A stretch of 53,916 nt of DNA from Planctomycetota bacterium (GCA_002685965.1 NYZE01000053.1:1-53916), one strand, 5' to 3'. Positions 35,442 to 45,008 are shown, counted from the first letter of the stretch. A program made the numbers and translations. The notes: generated by a model from the sequence alone, not told the origin.

Positions 35442-37619
35442 GTGCGCACTCCGATCGTCCTTGGTTTGTTTCTCACAGTCGCCGTGGGTGCAGCCTTACG
35501 CGCACAGACGCACGCGCCGACGCGAGTTGCCAATGACAGCATTCGCCTGGACGGGGTGCTCGGCGAGCAGGCCTGGAAGGACGCTCCCCTGCTGCGCGAC
35601 CTGGTGCAGGTAGAGCCGATCGAGGGCGTGCCACCGTCGCGCCGCACCGACGTGCGGATTTGCTACGACGATCAACACTTCTACCTCGCGATCCTCTGCC
35701 ACGACAACCCGGGTGAGGTCCGCGCTCGTGTCATGGAGCGCGACGCGAGACTCGATCCCGACGACCGCTGCGAGTGGTGGATCGATACTTTCCACGACCG
35801 GCGTTTTGCGTTCTGGTTCCAAGTTGGTGCGGGCGGCAGTCGGGGCGACGCGCTGATCTCGAGCAACGGCGATCGCTTCAACAAGAGCTGGGACGGGATC
35901 TGGGACGCTCGCGTGCGTCGCACGAAGCTCGGCTGGCAGGCCGAGATCGCGATTCCGTTCAAGACGCTGGCATTCAAGCGAGGAGCCGGAACCTGGGGTT
36001 TCAATTTTGTCCGCCACCGCAAGGTCAACGAAGAAGAGATGCGCTGGGCATCGCCGCTCGTCGCCTACCGCTTCTTCCGCATCAGCCGTGGCGGCACCCT
36101 GACCGGGCTCACGGGCATCAACCAGGGCCTGGGGCTCGACGTCGTGCCGTATGTCAAGAGCTCGGTCTCGCGCGACCGCCGTGTTTCGACGGGCGCGTCC
36201 GTCACCGGCGATGCCGGTGGCGAGCTGTACTACCGCATCACGCCGGAGCTGAGGTTCGTGCTCACGTTCCGTACCGACTTTGCGGAGACCGAGGTCGACA
36301 AGCGGCAGGTCAACCTGACGCGCTTCCCGCTGTTCTTCCCCGAGAAGCGTGGTTTCTTCCTCGAGGACGCGGGTTTGTTCGAGTTCGGCATTCCGCGTAG
36401 TCGACGTGGCGGCGGCAGCTCGCGCGGCAGTCTCATGCCGTTCTTCTCGCGCCGCATTGGCCTGTCGGAGGCGGATGAGACCGCGGTGCCTATCTTGACC
36501 GGCGGCAAGCTGACCGGCCGCGTCGACGAGTGGAACGTCGGTCTACTCGGCACTGCACTCGACGAGCACGGTGACCAAGACCGGCGCGCGGTTGGCGTCG
36601 CGCGCATCTCCCGCAACATCGGCGACGAGTCGTCGGTCGGGATGATAGTGACTGCCGGTGATCCCAACAGCGACGCGCGGGCGTTCACTGGGGGTGTCGA
36701 CTTCAAGCTCGGCGACTCGGAGTTCTTCGGCAATGGTCGTGCGCTGCGCTTTTGGGGCTACGCGCTCGGCACCTCGACCGAGGGCGCCGGCGGCGATGAC
36801 TTCGCCTTCGGTGGCCGCGGCAGCTACCAGGCCGCTGACTTCTCCCAGGACGTGTCGGTTTCTTCGGTCGGCGAGAGATTCGACCCGCGGCTCGGCTTCG
36901 TTCCACGTACCGGCCACTCCCTCAGAGGAACCAGCCGGCTGACCTGGCGTGGCGATGGCGAGGGGATGATTCGGACCGCGCGCGTGAGCGTGTCTCCATC
37001 CATGCGCATGTTCACGAACGGCGACACCGAAAGCTGGCGGGTAACGGTCAACTGGCTCGATCTCGAGTTCGAGTCGGGCGACCGCATCGACATCGATTTG
37101 TTCCACGGGTTCGAGCGGATCCCGGACGCTTTCGAGGTTCACAGCGGCATCTTCGTGCCGGCGGCGGACTACGACTACACACGACACCGCTTGTTCGTGC
37201 AGACGAGCAACAAACGCATGGTCGAGTGCTCAGGCCGGGTCGAGGTTGGCGACCTCTATTCGGGGCAGCTCCTGCGTTGGTCGGTCGAAGCGACGGTGCG
37301 GCCGTGTCCGCTGATCACCGTCGCCGCACAGTACGAGGAGTTTCGCGTCAGCCTGGACGAGGGCGACTTCACGGCGCGACTCGGGCAAGCGCGGCTTGAT
37401 GCGGCGTTCTCTCCCGACCTATCGCTGCGGAGCCTGCTGCAATACGACACGGACACACGCAACCTGTCCGTGCAGTCCCGGCTGCGCTGGACGATCGAGC
37501 CGGGCCGTGATCTCTTCCTGCTCGGTGTCTTCGGCTGGGAGAAGGCGAGCGACGATGCGCCGCTCGTGTCGACGACTCAGGACGTGACGATCAAGCTCGC
37601 CTACTCGACGCGCTTCTGA
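35442..37619 (+). CDS. DUF5916/CBM9-like outer-membrane protein
   Basis: IRLDGVLGEQAWKDAPLLRDLVQVEP, CEWWIDTFHDRRFAFWFQVGAGGSRGDA, FPEKRGFFLEDAGLFEFG; aromatic-rich beta-barrel-like C-terminus. Confidence 0.8.
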   Translation: MRTPIVLGLFLTVAVGAALRAQTHAPTRVANDSIRLDGVLGEQAWKDAPLLRDLVQVEPIEGVPPSRRTDVRICYDDQHFYLAILCHDNPGEVRARVMERDARLDPDDRCEWWIDTFHDRRFAFWFQVGAGGSRGDALISSNGDRFNKSWDGIWDARVRRTKLGWQAEIAIPFKTLAFKRGAGTWGFNFVRHRKVNEEEMRWASPLVAYRFFRISRGGTLTGLTGINQGLGLDVVPYVKSSVSRDRRVSTGASVTGDAGGELYYRITPELRFVLTFRTDFAETEVDKRQVNLTRFPLFFPEKRGFFLEDAGLFEFGIPRSRRGGGSSRGSLMPFFSRRIGLSEADETAVPILTGGKLTGRVDEWNVGLLGTALDEHGDQDRRAVGVARISRNIGDESSVGMIVTAGDPNSDARAFTGGVDFKLGDSEFFGNGRALRFWGYALGTSTEGAGGDDFAFGGRGSYQAADFSQDVSVSSVGERFDPRLGFVPRTGHSLRGTSRLTWRGDGEGMIRTARVSVSPSMRMFTNGDTESWRVTVNWLDLEFESGDRIDIDLFHGFERIPDAFEVHSGIFVPAADYDYTRHRLFVQTSNKRMVECSGRVEVGDLYSGQLLRWSVEATVRPCPLITVAAQYEEFRVSLDEGDFTARLGQARLDAAFSPDLSLRSLLQYDTDTRNLSVQSRLRWTIEPGRDLFLLGVFGWEKASDDAPLVSTTQDVTIKLAYSTRF

Positions 37620-38257
37620 GGCGGGTCGTCGTCGGTCGGGATCTGGATCCCGCTGCCCGTGCCGGTGTCGTCCTCGTTGCCGATTTCGACGCCGTCGATC
37701 GAACTCAAGTCGAAGTCTTTGCCATCAGCGTCCTCGTGGTAGCTGGCGAACAAGTCGATGTCGTCGTCGTCATCGTCATCGAAGCCGAAGCGATTCTTGG
37801 CGCCACCGCGCACCTTCTCCACCGGGCGACCCTGAGCGGGAGCGCCGAGGCGCTTCTCCCGATCCCCGCCGCCGGCTGGCTTGGGTTTTCGTTCGGCGCG
37901 ACGGCGTAGTTGTTCGGAACCACCCTCGCGTGGAGGAGCGCCGCTGCGCGGGGGACCGCTGCGTGGCGGACCGCTGCGTGGCGGACCGCTGCGTGGCGGT
38001 CCACCTGGTGCGCGTGGCTCGGCTTCCTTGAGCCTGAGTTGGCGACCCTTGAGGTCGGAGTTGTCCAGCGAAGCCAGCGCTTTCTTGCCCGCGTCGTCGG
38101 CCTCCATCTCGACGAAGCCGAAGCCGCGCGACTTGCCGGTCTCCTTGTCGAGGATGACACGTGCGAACGTGACACTCCCGAACGCTGAGAAAGCTGTCTT
38201 GAGATCCTCGTCCGTCACCTGGAAGGCGAGGTTCCCTGCGAAGATTCGAAACGACAT
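37601..38257 (-). CDS. RRM RNA-binding protein with PPRSG repeats and acidic C-terminal tail
   Basis: FRIFAGNLAFQVTDEDL (RNP2), KSRGFGFVEME (RNP1), GPPRSG repeats, FGFDDDDDDDIDLF tail. Confidence 0.9.
   Translation of the reverse strand: MSFRIFAGNLAFQVTDEDLKTAFSAFGSVTFARVILDKETGKSRGFGFVEMEADDAGKKALASLDNSDLKGRQLRLKEAEPRAPGGPPRSGPPRSGPPRSGPPRSGAPPREGGSEQLRRRAERKPKPAGGGDREKRLGAPAQGRPVEKVRGGAKNRFGFDDDDDDDIDLFASYHEDADGKDFDLSSIDGVEIGNEDDTGTGSGIQIPTDDDPPQKRVE
37953..37997. repeat. 15-bp tandem repeat, three exact copies
   Basis: (GGACCGCTGCGTGGC)x3 at 37953-37967, 37968-37982, 37983-37997; degenerate copy before it; encodes PPRSG units. Confidence 0.95.
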
Positions 38258-38503
38258 GGGGTGGGGGGGAAAGTGGTCTGTCAGGACGGAGGGAAAGCTG
38301 GCCCTCGCACGCTGCAGGATAGCACGGATAAGGGGGCAAGGCGCGTGCACTTCGGGCACTTGGCTTGCTCGGTCCACAAGCTCTACCGCGAGCGCGTGAC
38401 GTGGCGGCGTCCCGGCGGGGCACGCCCATCGGGTAGCGGCCGGGGCTGGGCGAGTGGAGTTGGCCCTCTGTGGACTCTGCCCGGGAGTCGCCCGTAGACT
38501 GCC

Positions 38504-40039
38504 GTGCTGGTGCTCGTCGCCGTGCTCGGTGCAAACCGAGCGGCCGCAGGGCACCAGATTGACACCCCTCCCCCCTCCCCCCTGGATTGCACGAGGAAGC
38601 CGTTGCAGGAGTTTTTCGACGACGCCGCGACCATCGCCTGGGGCTTGCCCTTCATCTTGATGCTCGGCGGGGTCGGGCTGTGGTTCACGATCCGGCTCGG
38701 CTTTCCACAGTTCCGGCGCTTCGGCCACGCCGTTCAGATCGGGCGTGGCAAGTACGACGAAGAGGATGATCCGGGCGAGGTCACGCACTTTCAGGCGTTG
38801 TGTGCGGCCCTGTCGGCGACCGTCGGCGTAGGCAACATCGGTGGCGTCGCGACGGCGATCTGGTGGGGCGGGCCCGGTGCCGCGATCTGGATGGCGCTGT
38901 TTGGCGTCTTCGGAATGGTCACGAAGTTCGCTTCCTGCACGCTGGCGTTGCGCTACCGAGTTGTCGATGGCGAGGGGCACATGCTCGGCGGACCGATGGA
39001 GTCTCTGACGCGTGGGCTGGGGAAGAACTTCAAGTGGCTCGCGGTGCTGTTCGCGGTGTGCGCCGTGATCTCGTCGTTCGGCGGCGGGAACATGGTGCAG
39101 GCGAACGAGATGGCCGCGGCGTTCGTCGACGAGTTCGGGGCAGGCATGCCGGCGGCACTCACCGAGGAGTTCGAGTTGTTCGGTGACCAGCGCACGAACG
39201 TGCTCAGGGTCATCCTCGGGCTCGGCCTTGCGATGGCCGTTGGCCTCGTGATCATCGGCGGCATCAAGCGCATCGGTCAGGTCGCAGGTGTGCTCGTGCC
39301 GGTGATGGCGGTGCTCTACGTCGGTGGCGCGGCAACGATCATCCTGATCAACATCGACCGAGTGCCCGAGATGCTCGCGGACATGGTAACGATGGCGTTT
39401 GGCGGCGACGTCGGCAAGAAGGTAGCGGGCGGTGCGGTCGGCATGACCTTCTTGCAGGCGCTGACGTGGGGCGCGAGACGTGCGGTGTTCTCGAACGAGG
39501 CCGGCCTTGGCTCGGCGCCGATCGCGCATGCGGCGGCCAAGACCAAGGAGCCGATCCGCGAAGGGCTCGTCGCGATGCTCGGGCCGTTCATCGACACGGT
39601 CGTGATCTGCATGATGACGGCGCTCGTGATCTCGCTAACAGGGGTCTGGGAGGATCCGAAGTTCGCCGAGAACGGGGCGGTGCTGACCAAGGAAGCGTTC
39701 GCCGTAGGCCTTCCGGAGGGCTGGGGCTGGGTCGGTCGGCTGACGGTTGCGATCGGCTTGATCCTGTTCGCGATCTCGACCGCGATCTCGTGGTCGTACT
39801 ATGGCGACCGTTGCGTGACCTTCTTGTTCGGATTGAGGGCCGTGACGCCGTACCGCATTGTCTACGTGTTCTTCCTGTTCCTCGGTGCGAACATCTCCGG
39901 CGGAATCGTCTGGAAATTTGCTGACGTCGCGAACGCGGCGATGGCGTTCTGGCACATTGTCGGGCTGCTCGGCATGAGCAGCGTCGTGGTGACGCTCTAC
40001 CGTGACTACTTCTCGCGCGACCAACGACCAACGAGGTGA
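38504..40039 (+). CDS. AGCS-family sodium:alanine symporter
   Basis: FQALCAALSATVGVGNIGGVATAIWWGGPGAAIWM; VFSNEAGLGSAPIAHAAAKTKEPIREGLVAM. Confidence 0.93.
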   Translation: MLVLVAVLGANRAAAGHQIDTPPPSPLDCTRKPLQEFFDDAATIAWGLPFILMLGGVGLWFTIRLGFPQFRRFGHAVQIGRGKYDEEDDPGEVTHFQALCAALSATVGVGNIGGVATAIWWGGPGAAIWMALFGVFGMVTKFASCTLALRYRVVDGEGHMLGGPMESLTRGLGKNFKWLAVLFAVCAVISSFGGGNMVQANEMAAAFVDEFGAGMPAALTEEFELFGDQRTNVLRVILGLGLAMAVGLVIIGGIKRIGQVAGVLVPVMAVLYVGGAATIILINIDRVPEMLADMVTMAFGGDVGKKVAGGAVGMTFLQALTWGARRAVFSNEAGLGSAPIAHAAAKTKEPIREGLVAMLGPFIDTVVICMMTALVISLTGVWEDPKFAENGAVLTKEAFAVGLPEGWGWVGRLTVAIGLILFAISTAISWSYYGDRCVTFLFGLRAVTPYRIVYVFFLFLGANISGGIVWKFADVANAAMAFWHIVGLLGMSSVVVTLYRDYFSRDQRPTR

Positions 40040-40043
40040 GGCG

Positions 40044-40538
40044 ATGGGATTTGCTTGCCTACTGAGCTTGGTGTTTCCGGTGGCCGGCTTGGTCGTGATG
40101 CTGGTGCTGTCGCCGGAAGAAGGCTTCGATCCGGACACCGGCTACCTCGGCTGGTTCATAGCCGGCGGCGTGGCGCAGGGCGTCGCAGCGCTCATGTTCT
40201 TGCGCCCAAAGCCGAGTGGGTGGCGGAGTGGGTGGTTTCTGCTGTGGGTCGCGAGCGTAGCCTACATGGGTGCCTACGCCGACGTCTGGCTGCAGCACAA
40301 GCCGGTGGCCCAGAAGATCGTCGACTTCGGGAGAGCCGGCGACCTCGAAGCGGTGGCCAGGCTCATGGTGCAGGAGAGCGGCTTCAACCTGCTTGAGTGG
40401 ACGTTCGCAGTCCTGTTTGTCACAGCTTTCTTCACGATCGCGGCGTTCGTGACCAAGGAGGCACGCGCCGTCTACGGACTCGAGGATCGCGACGTCGAGG
40501 ACCCGCTGGCGTTCAAGGCCCATTACGGCATCCAGTGA
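40044..40538 (+). CDS. Hypothetical membrane protein
   Basis: 164 aa, 4 hydrophobic segments, ATG 40044 just after AGCS stop. Confidence 0.65.
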   Translation: MGFACLLSLVFPVAGLVVMLVLSPEEGFDPDTGYLGWFIAGGVAQGVAALMFLRPKPSGWRSGWFLLWVASVAYMGAYADVWLQHKPVAQKIVDFGRAGDLEAVARLMVQESGFNLLEWTFAVLFVTAFFTIAAFVTKEARAVYGLEDRDVEDPLAFKAHYGIQ

Positions 40539-40870
40539 GAAGGCTGGCCGGGTTGCTGCTGATGGCGGCAGCGTGTGCTGGAGCGCCCGTTCCCGCACCG
40601 TCCGGCGTGCGGGTGGATGTTCACATCCACGACTCCGAGTCGGTGACCTTCGATGGCCGGCGGATGAAGTGGGGAGACTTCTTCGGGGCCATGAAGGCGA
40701 TGGTCCAGGCCGCGACGGGGCCCGATGACCTGCCCTTCATCTACATGGAGACGGATGACCCGTTTAAGGGGGCGGGCGGCTACGACTCGCGGCGCGCAAT
40801 CGATATGAACCGCTTCCTCGGTGGGCTCGCCGGGGCGGGCGTCCGGTCGTTCCAGTTGCCGGACCGGTGA
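40535..40870 (+). CDS. Small exported protein, ExbD-like fold possible
   Basis: GTG 40535 overlapping previous stop; LAGLLLMAAACAGAPVP signal; VRVDVHIHDSESVTFDGRRMKWGDF...FQLPDR. Confidence 0.5.
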   Translation: MRRLAGLLLMAAACAGAPVPAPSGVRVDVHIHDSESVTFDGRRMKWGDFFGAMKAMVQAATGPDDLPFIYMETDDPFKGAGGYDSRRAIDMNRFLGGLAGAGVRSFQLPDR

Positions 40871-40949
40871 TCAGGTTCTAGAAGAGCCGTTAGAATCAAA
40901 ATTTCCCCGGACCCATGTCGTAGGGGGAGCACTTCTCGAGGCAGGGTCG

Positions 40950-41393
40950 ATGCAGGAGACGACAGTGAGTGAGCTGGGGAAAGCCGTCACCGGTTGGGGA
41001 TCTTACGGTGGCGACTACGAGTCGATTTTCATTTTGGCGATCGTGTTCGGCAGTCTTTTTGGCTTCCTGCTCGTGCTCCTGCTGCTCAACCACCGGCGCA
41101 AGATGGCCGAGATGCGCTACAACGCGCTCGAAACCCTGGCCAAGTCGGGCCAGCTGACCGCGGACCGGATCGACGAGTATCTCAACCCCGCCCGGCGGCG
41201 GATGCACTTCTGGCTGACGGTGGCCTGGTTCGGTCTGTTTGGCGGCATCACGTTGATCGTCGTCGGCGGTGTCGCCGGCGGCCGTGATGGGGGAGACGTG
41301 ATGATGGTGGGCGTGGGCCTGGCGATTGCTGCGACTTGCGGGCTCTCTGCCCCGATCTTCTTGCGCGAGGTGCGCAAAGAGGAGCTGCTGTAG
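40950..41393 (+). CDS. DUF6249-like membrane protein
   Basis: 147 aa; 3 hydrophobic segments, MRYNALETLAKSGQLTADRIDEYL. Confidence 0.65.
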   Translation: MQETTVSELGKAVTGWGSYGGDYESIFILAIVFGSLFGFLLVLLLLNHRRKMAEMRYNALETLAKSGQLTADRIDEYLNPARRRMHFWLTVAWFGLFGGITLIVVGGVAGGRDGGDVMMVGVGLAIAATCGLSAPIFLREVRKEELL

Positions 41394-41818
41394 CGGCGAT
41401 CCTCGTCAGCGCCTGCTTGCTCGGCTGTCGTTGCCGCTGGGACGGACGCGACAAGCTCGATGCAGCGCTCGTGGGCCGCATCGGTAGTGATGCCGTGGCG
41501 TTTTGCCCCGAGGAAGCGGCCGGGCTGGGCACGCCTCGTCCGCGCGCGAGCTTCCAAGGTGGCGACGGCGAAGCGGTCTGGTCAGGCAAAGCGCGCGTGC
41601 TCGACGAGCACGGCAGGGATGTGACCCGCGACTTCAAACGTGGGGCGGCCCGCGCCCTTGCCGCGGCTCTTGGCGCAGGTTTGACGAGCGCAGTGCTGAA
41701 AGAGGGTTCGCCGTCATGCGGCACGGGGTGGGTCGAGGTGGAAGGTGTGCGGGTAGGCGGCGTCGGCGTGACCGCAGCACTCTTCGCGCGCGCAGGATTG
41801 ATGACCGCGCCCGCCTGA
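41336..41818 (+). CDS. DUF523 family protein (YbbK-like)
   Basis: ILVSACLLGCRCRWDG, FCPEEAAGLGTPRPRASF, VLKEGSPSCGTGWVEVEGVRVGGVGVTAALF; start uncertain (TTG 41336). Confidence 0.85.
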   Translation: MRALCPDLLARGAQRGAAVAAILVSACLLGCRCRWDGRDKLDAALVGRIGSDAVAFCPEEAAGLGTPRPRASFQGGDGEAVWSGKARVLDEHGRDVTRDFKRGAARALAAALGAGLTSAVLKEGSPSCGTGWVEVEGVRVGGVGVTAALFARAGLMTAPA

Positions 41819-42107
41819 GGAGCAAGCACGCCGCCGGGTCCCTTCCGCGAACGCGGTACTCGGCGATCCTGGAACCATCCCCGAGTGGAGGCCCAAAGGG
41901 CCTCTAGAAGGGCTCGGGCGGCGCTCGAAGCGCCATGCCCGCTGGGCGACGGCGGTCTCGCGCGCGCAGTTCGACCAGCTGGAGCGCGAGTTGGCTGCGT
42001 GCCGGGATCTCCTCGAGCCGGAGCAGGCAGGCTTGCGCCAAGCCTGGCTCTTCCTTGGCAGGAATGGCCAGCCAGTTGCCGCGGCCACATCCGCCGTCCA
42101 TAAGTAG
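41805..42107 (+). CDS. Coding-like open frame without a canonical early start (possible small gene, remnant or frameshift extension)
   Basis: Hand translation ...VLGDPGTIPEWRPKGPLEGLGRRSKRHARWATAVSRAQFDQLERELAACRDLLEPEQAGLRQAWLFLGRNGQPVAAATSAVHK*; ends 4 nt before the xdhC GTG. Confidence 0.35.
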   Translation, partial: PRPPEEQARRRVPSANAVLGDPGTIPEWRPKGPLEGLGRRSKRHARWATAVSRAQFDQLERELAACRDLLEPEQAGLRQAWLFLGRNGQPVAAATSAVHK

Positions 42108-42111
42108 GGGT

Positions 42112-42927
42112 GTGGTTGATGTCTTCGAGGAGATCGTCGAGCTGAGGCGGCGAGGTGTGCCGGCCGCGCTTTGTACGATCATCGGCACGCGTGGGTCGAC
42201 GCCGGGCCGTGAGGCGATGCGCATGCTCGTGTGCGCCGACGGCACCTTCCTCGGGACGATCGGTGGTGGCTGTCTCGAGGCGGAGGTCTACGAGGCGGCC
42301 AAGGAAGTCATCCGCGACGAGAAGACACGCACGCTGAGCTTCAAGCTGACCGAGTTCGATACGCCCGAGAACGGTCTGCTCTGTGGCGGAGAAGTGACGG
42401 TCTTCGTTGAGCCGATCACGACGCCGACGCTTCTGCTCTTCGGTGGCGGGCACATCTCGAAAGTCGTGTGTCACCTGGCGACGCTCGCTGGTTTCCGCGT
42501 CAGCATTGCCGAGGATCGAGCCGAGTTCTGCACGGTCGACCGCTTTCCTGAGGCGACCGGTCTGCATGTCGGCGCCATGACGACCCTGGCCAAAGAACTC
42601 CCACTCGGACCGGGCACCTACGTCGTGATCGTGACGCGAGGCCACAAGGGCGACGGCGAAGTGCTGGCGGGGCTCGCTGAGCGCGCGCAGAGTGGTGCCA
42701 AAGCCGATCAGCCCCGCTACCTCGGTATGATCGGCAGTCGGTCAAAGCGCACCGTGCTATTCCGCAAGCTTCACAAAGAGGTGGCTGTTCCCCAGGAGTG
42801 GCTCGACCGAGTGCGTTCGCCGGTCGGGCTCAAGATCGGGGCGCGCAGCCACGAGGAGATTGCCGTGGCCATCGTCGCCGAGATGATTGCCGTGCGGCGT
42901 GGTGCGCCGGATCTCCGCGCTCCCTGA
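42112..42927 (+). CDS. XdhC/CoxI family protein
   Basis: CTIIGTRGSTPGREAMRMLVCADGTFLGTIGGGCLEAEV; LLFGGGHISKVV; YLGMIGSRSKR. Confidence 0.92.
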   Translation: MVDVFEEIVELRRRGVPAALCTIIGTRGSTPGREAMRMLVCADGTFLGTIGGGCLEAEVYEAAKEVIRDEKTRTLSFKLTEFDTPENGLLCGGEVTVFVEPITTPTLLLFGGGHISKVVCHLATLAGFRVSIAEDRAEFCTVDRFPEATGLHVGAMTTLAKELPLGPGTYVVIVTRGHKGDGEVLAGLAERAQSGAKADQPRYLGMIGSRSKRTVLFRKLHKEVAVPQEWLDRVRSPVGLKIGARSHEEIAVAIVAEMIAVRRGAPDLRAP

Positions 42928-43099
42928 ACCCCTGGCGAGGGTTATGCGTTATTGCGGCCAGTCTTCGGGCCACCCGGTGCCGCGGGGCAGCTACCGGCGG
43001 CAGCCTTCGGTTGTTCCTCCCGGCGACCCCTGGCATATTGTTCGCGCCAAAGCTCGCCCCAGCCTTCGGCTGACCCCCTTCTCGGCCCTATCGAGTGAG

Positions 43100-44191
43100 A
43101 TGACATCCCGCGCGATTGCATTCCTTGCCGTCCTGTTCCTGGCTGCTCCGGCAGTTGCCCAACAGGACACTATCTGGCTGACCGATGGCACCAAGAAGCA
43201 GAGGGTGCGCGTCACGGCCTTCGACTTCCTCAAGATCGAATTCCGCTCGGGTAGCAACCTCGAGACGTTACCGCGCGAGAAGGTCTTGCGGTTCGTGCCT
43301 GGACAACGGGCGCTCGACAGGTACTTCAACAAGGCACGCAAGTACGAGGCCGACGAAGAGTTCGGTGATGCCTTCACATCCTGGATCGGGGCTGCGGAGA
43401 AGCTGCTCACGAACGCGAGGCTCAGGGTGTTTGCGCAGTATGCCTACTGGAGAGCCTTTGACATCGCGCGCAGCCACGGCAAGCCCGAGGACGAGAGAGA
43501 GTGCCTCGACGGGCTCGAGAAGAAGGTGACGAACTCGGGCTACTGGCCCGACATCTGGCGGTTTCGACTCGGCTTGGTGCGGAACGTCGCGGCGGCGCAG
43601 AAGGCGCGCAAGCCACGCGAGAAGTATCAGGCCCGGGTGGAACAGTTCAGCAAGTGGGTTGAGGACAACAATCTGTCCGAGCGCTACAGCATCGAAGCGA
43701 AACTGTTCAAACTCGACGCCAAGACGCTGCTCGCGCAGGTCAGCGCCAAGCAACGGCAGGACCAACTGAACAAGCTTCTGTCGGAGGTGGAGGGCGTCTA
43801 TCCCGATCTCGCGACGGTCATCAACCTCGAGTTCGCCTACGCCGTCCTTGCGGGCAACAAGCACGAAGACGCGCGCAAGCTGTTCACGACGATCGTGAAC
43901 GACAAGGCTGCGAACAGCGACACGAAGGCGCGGGCCTACCTCGGCCGCGGTCACGCGTGGATGAGCAAGCCGGGGCGCACGTCAGACGACGCGCGGCGCG
44001 CGTTGCTCGACTACATGCGCGTGTCTACGCTGTTTCCGAAGAGTGACGCCGAGATCGTCGGCGAGGCGCTGTTCAAGGCCATGGACGCCTACGAAGCTTG
44101 GAACGGTCCGGAGAAGAAGGCCAATATCCGTCGCATCAAGAGCAGACTCAAGCTCCGCTACGCCGACAGCACCTGGGCCAAGAAGCGCTGA
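43100..44191 (+). CDS. Exported hypothetical protein with TPR-like helices
   Basis: Signal peptide MTSRAIAFLAVLFLAAPAVAQQ; DTIWLTDGTKKQRVRVTAFDFLKIEFRSGS. Confidence 0.7.
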   Translation: MTSRAIAFLAVLFLAAPAVAQQDTIWLTDGTKKQRVRVTAFDFLKIEFRSGSNLETLPREKVLRFVPGQRALDRYFNKARKYEADEEFGDAFTSWIGAAEKLLTNARLRVFAQYAYWRAFDIARSHGKPEDERECLDGLEKKVTNSGYWPDIWRFRLGLVRNVAAAQKARKPREKYQARVEQFSKWVEDNNLSERYSIEAKLFKLDAKTLLAQVSAKQRQDQLNKLLSEVEGVYPDLATVINLEFAYAVLAGNKHEDARKLFTTIVNDKAANSDTKARAYLGRGHAWMSKPGRTSDDARRALLDYMRVSTLFPKSDAEIVGEALFKAMDAYEAWNGPEKKANIRRIKSRLKLRYADSTWAKKR

Positions 44192-44477
44192 CGTACTCGC
44201 CGGCTGCGTTGTGAGGCGGCTTCGTTGGCTGCGTCGACTGGCTCGCGTTTCGAACACTGAAGCTCGTCGTTGCTTACGGCTTTCAGGCTCTACTTTGGCC
44301 TGCGCTGCGCAGCGTCTGGCCGCGCGGATCGCCACGCTGTGCGCAGACGTGTAGCGGTGTCTCCAAGAAAGTAGCTCAAAGACACTCTCGCCGTTTCCTT
44401 CCTAGTGCACCGCAGGGTTGCGGTGCTGTTGCCCCGGAAGAGTCGGGCCGACAGGTTTGCACCAGAGGAGGGGAAGG

Positions 44478-45008
44478 GTGGAGCAGCAGTGGTCAAGCTG
44501 GCGCCGCTGCGCGCGCGGCTACTTCAGGCGGCGTCTTCGGGACGAGAACGAGATTGACGAACTCGTTCAGGAGACGTGTGTGCGTGCGTGGATCAGCGGT
44601 CGTGATGGTCGCGGGGTCCGCGTCCAACGCTCTTGGGTTCTCGGAATCAGTTGGCGCGTCTACGCCGACTACTGCCGCGATGCGCGGATGCGGCGTCGGC
44701 TGCCGTACGGTTGCGTGGCTGACGTACCGGGTGTGGTTCGAGAGCGAACACTGCGCGTGTGCGATGGCGAATATCGCCTGAGCCACCTCCTGCGCATTCT
44801 CTACGAGGAAGTGCACAACTTGTCTGGCGATGACCGGTCGCTTGTTGGCGACCGGCTTCGCGGGCTCCGCGTTAGCGAGGTCGCTCGGCTCCACGACATG
44901 ACGGTTCATATGGTCAAGCGGCGTCTGTACCGGGGGAGGCGACGGCTCAAAGCGGCCATCTTGGAACGATTGCAGGAGGACGAGGATGTTGTTCAGTTCA
45001 TCAAGTAG
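44478..45008 (+). CDS. ECF-like RNA polymerase sigma factor
   Basis: DENEIDELVQETCVRAWIS (region 2), GLRVSEVARLHDMTVHMVKRRLYRGRRRLKAAI (region 4); GTG with GAGGAGGGG upstream. Confidence 0.72.
   Translation: MEQQWSSWRRCARGYFRRRLRDENEIDELVQETCVRAWISGRDGRGVRVQRSWVLGISWRVYADYCRDARMRRRLPYGCVADVPGVVRERTLRVCDGEYRLSHLLRILYEEVHNLSGDDRSLVGDRLRGLRVSEVARLHDMTVHMVKRRLYRGRRRLKAAILERLQEDEDVVQFIK

Noticed and set aside
37938-38010. Short direct repeats as a CRISPR array
   Set aside because: Contiguous 15-bp in-frame repeats without spacers, encoding PPRSG; no cas genes.
38258-39529. N-terminal 424 aa of the 642-aa minus ORF ending at 37601
   Set aside because: Antisense to the AGCS symporter; the real RRM protein starts at ATG 38257 (MSFRIFAGNLAF).
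44303-44314. 12-bp palindrome CGCTGCGCAGCG upstream of the sigma gene
   Set aside because: Short palindromes are expected at this GC content; no second copy noticed near related promoters.
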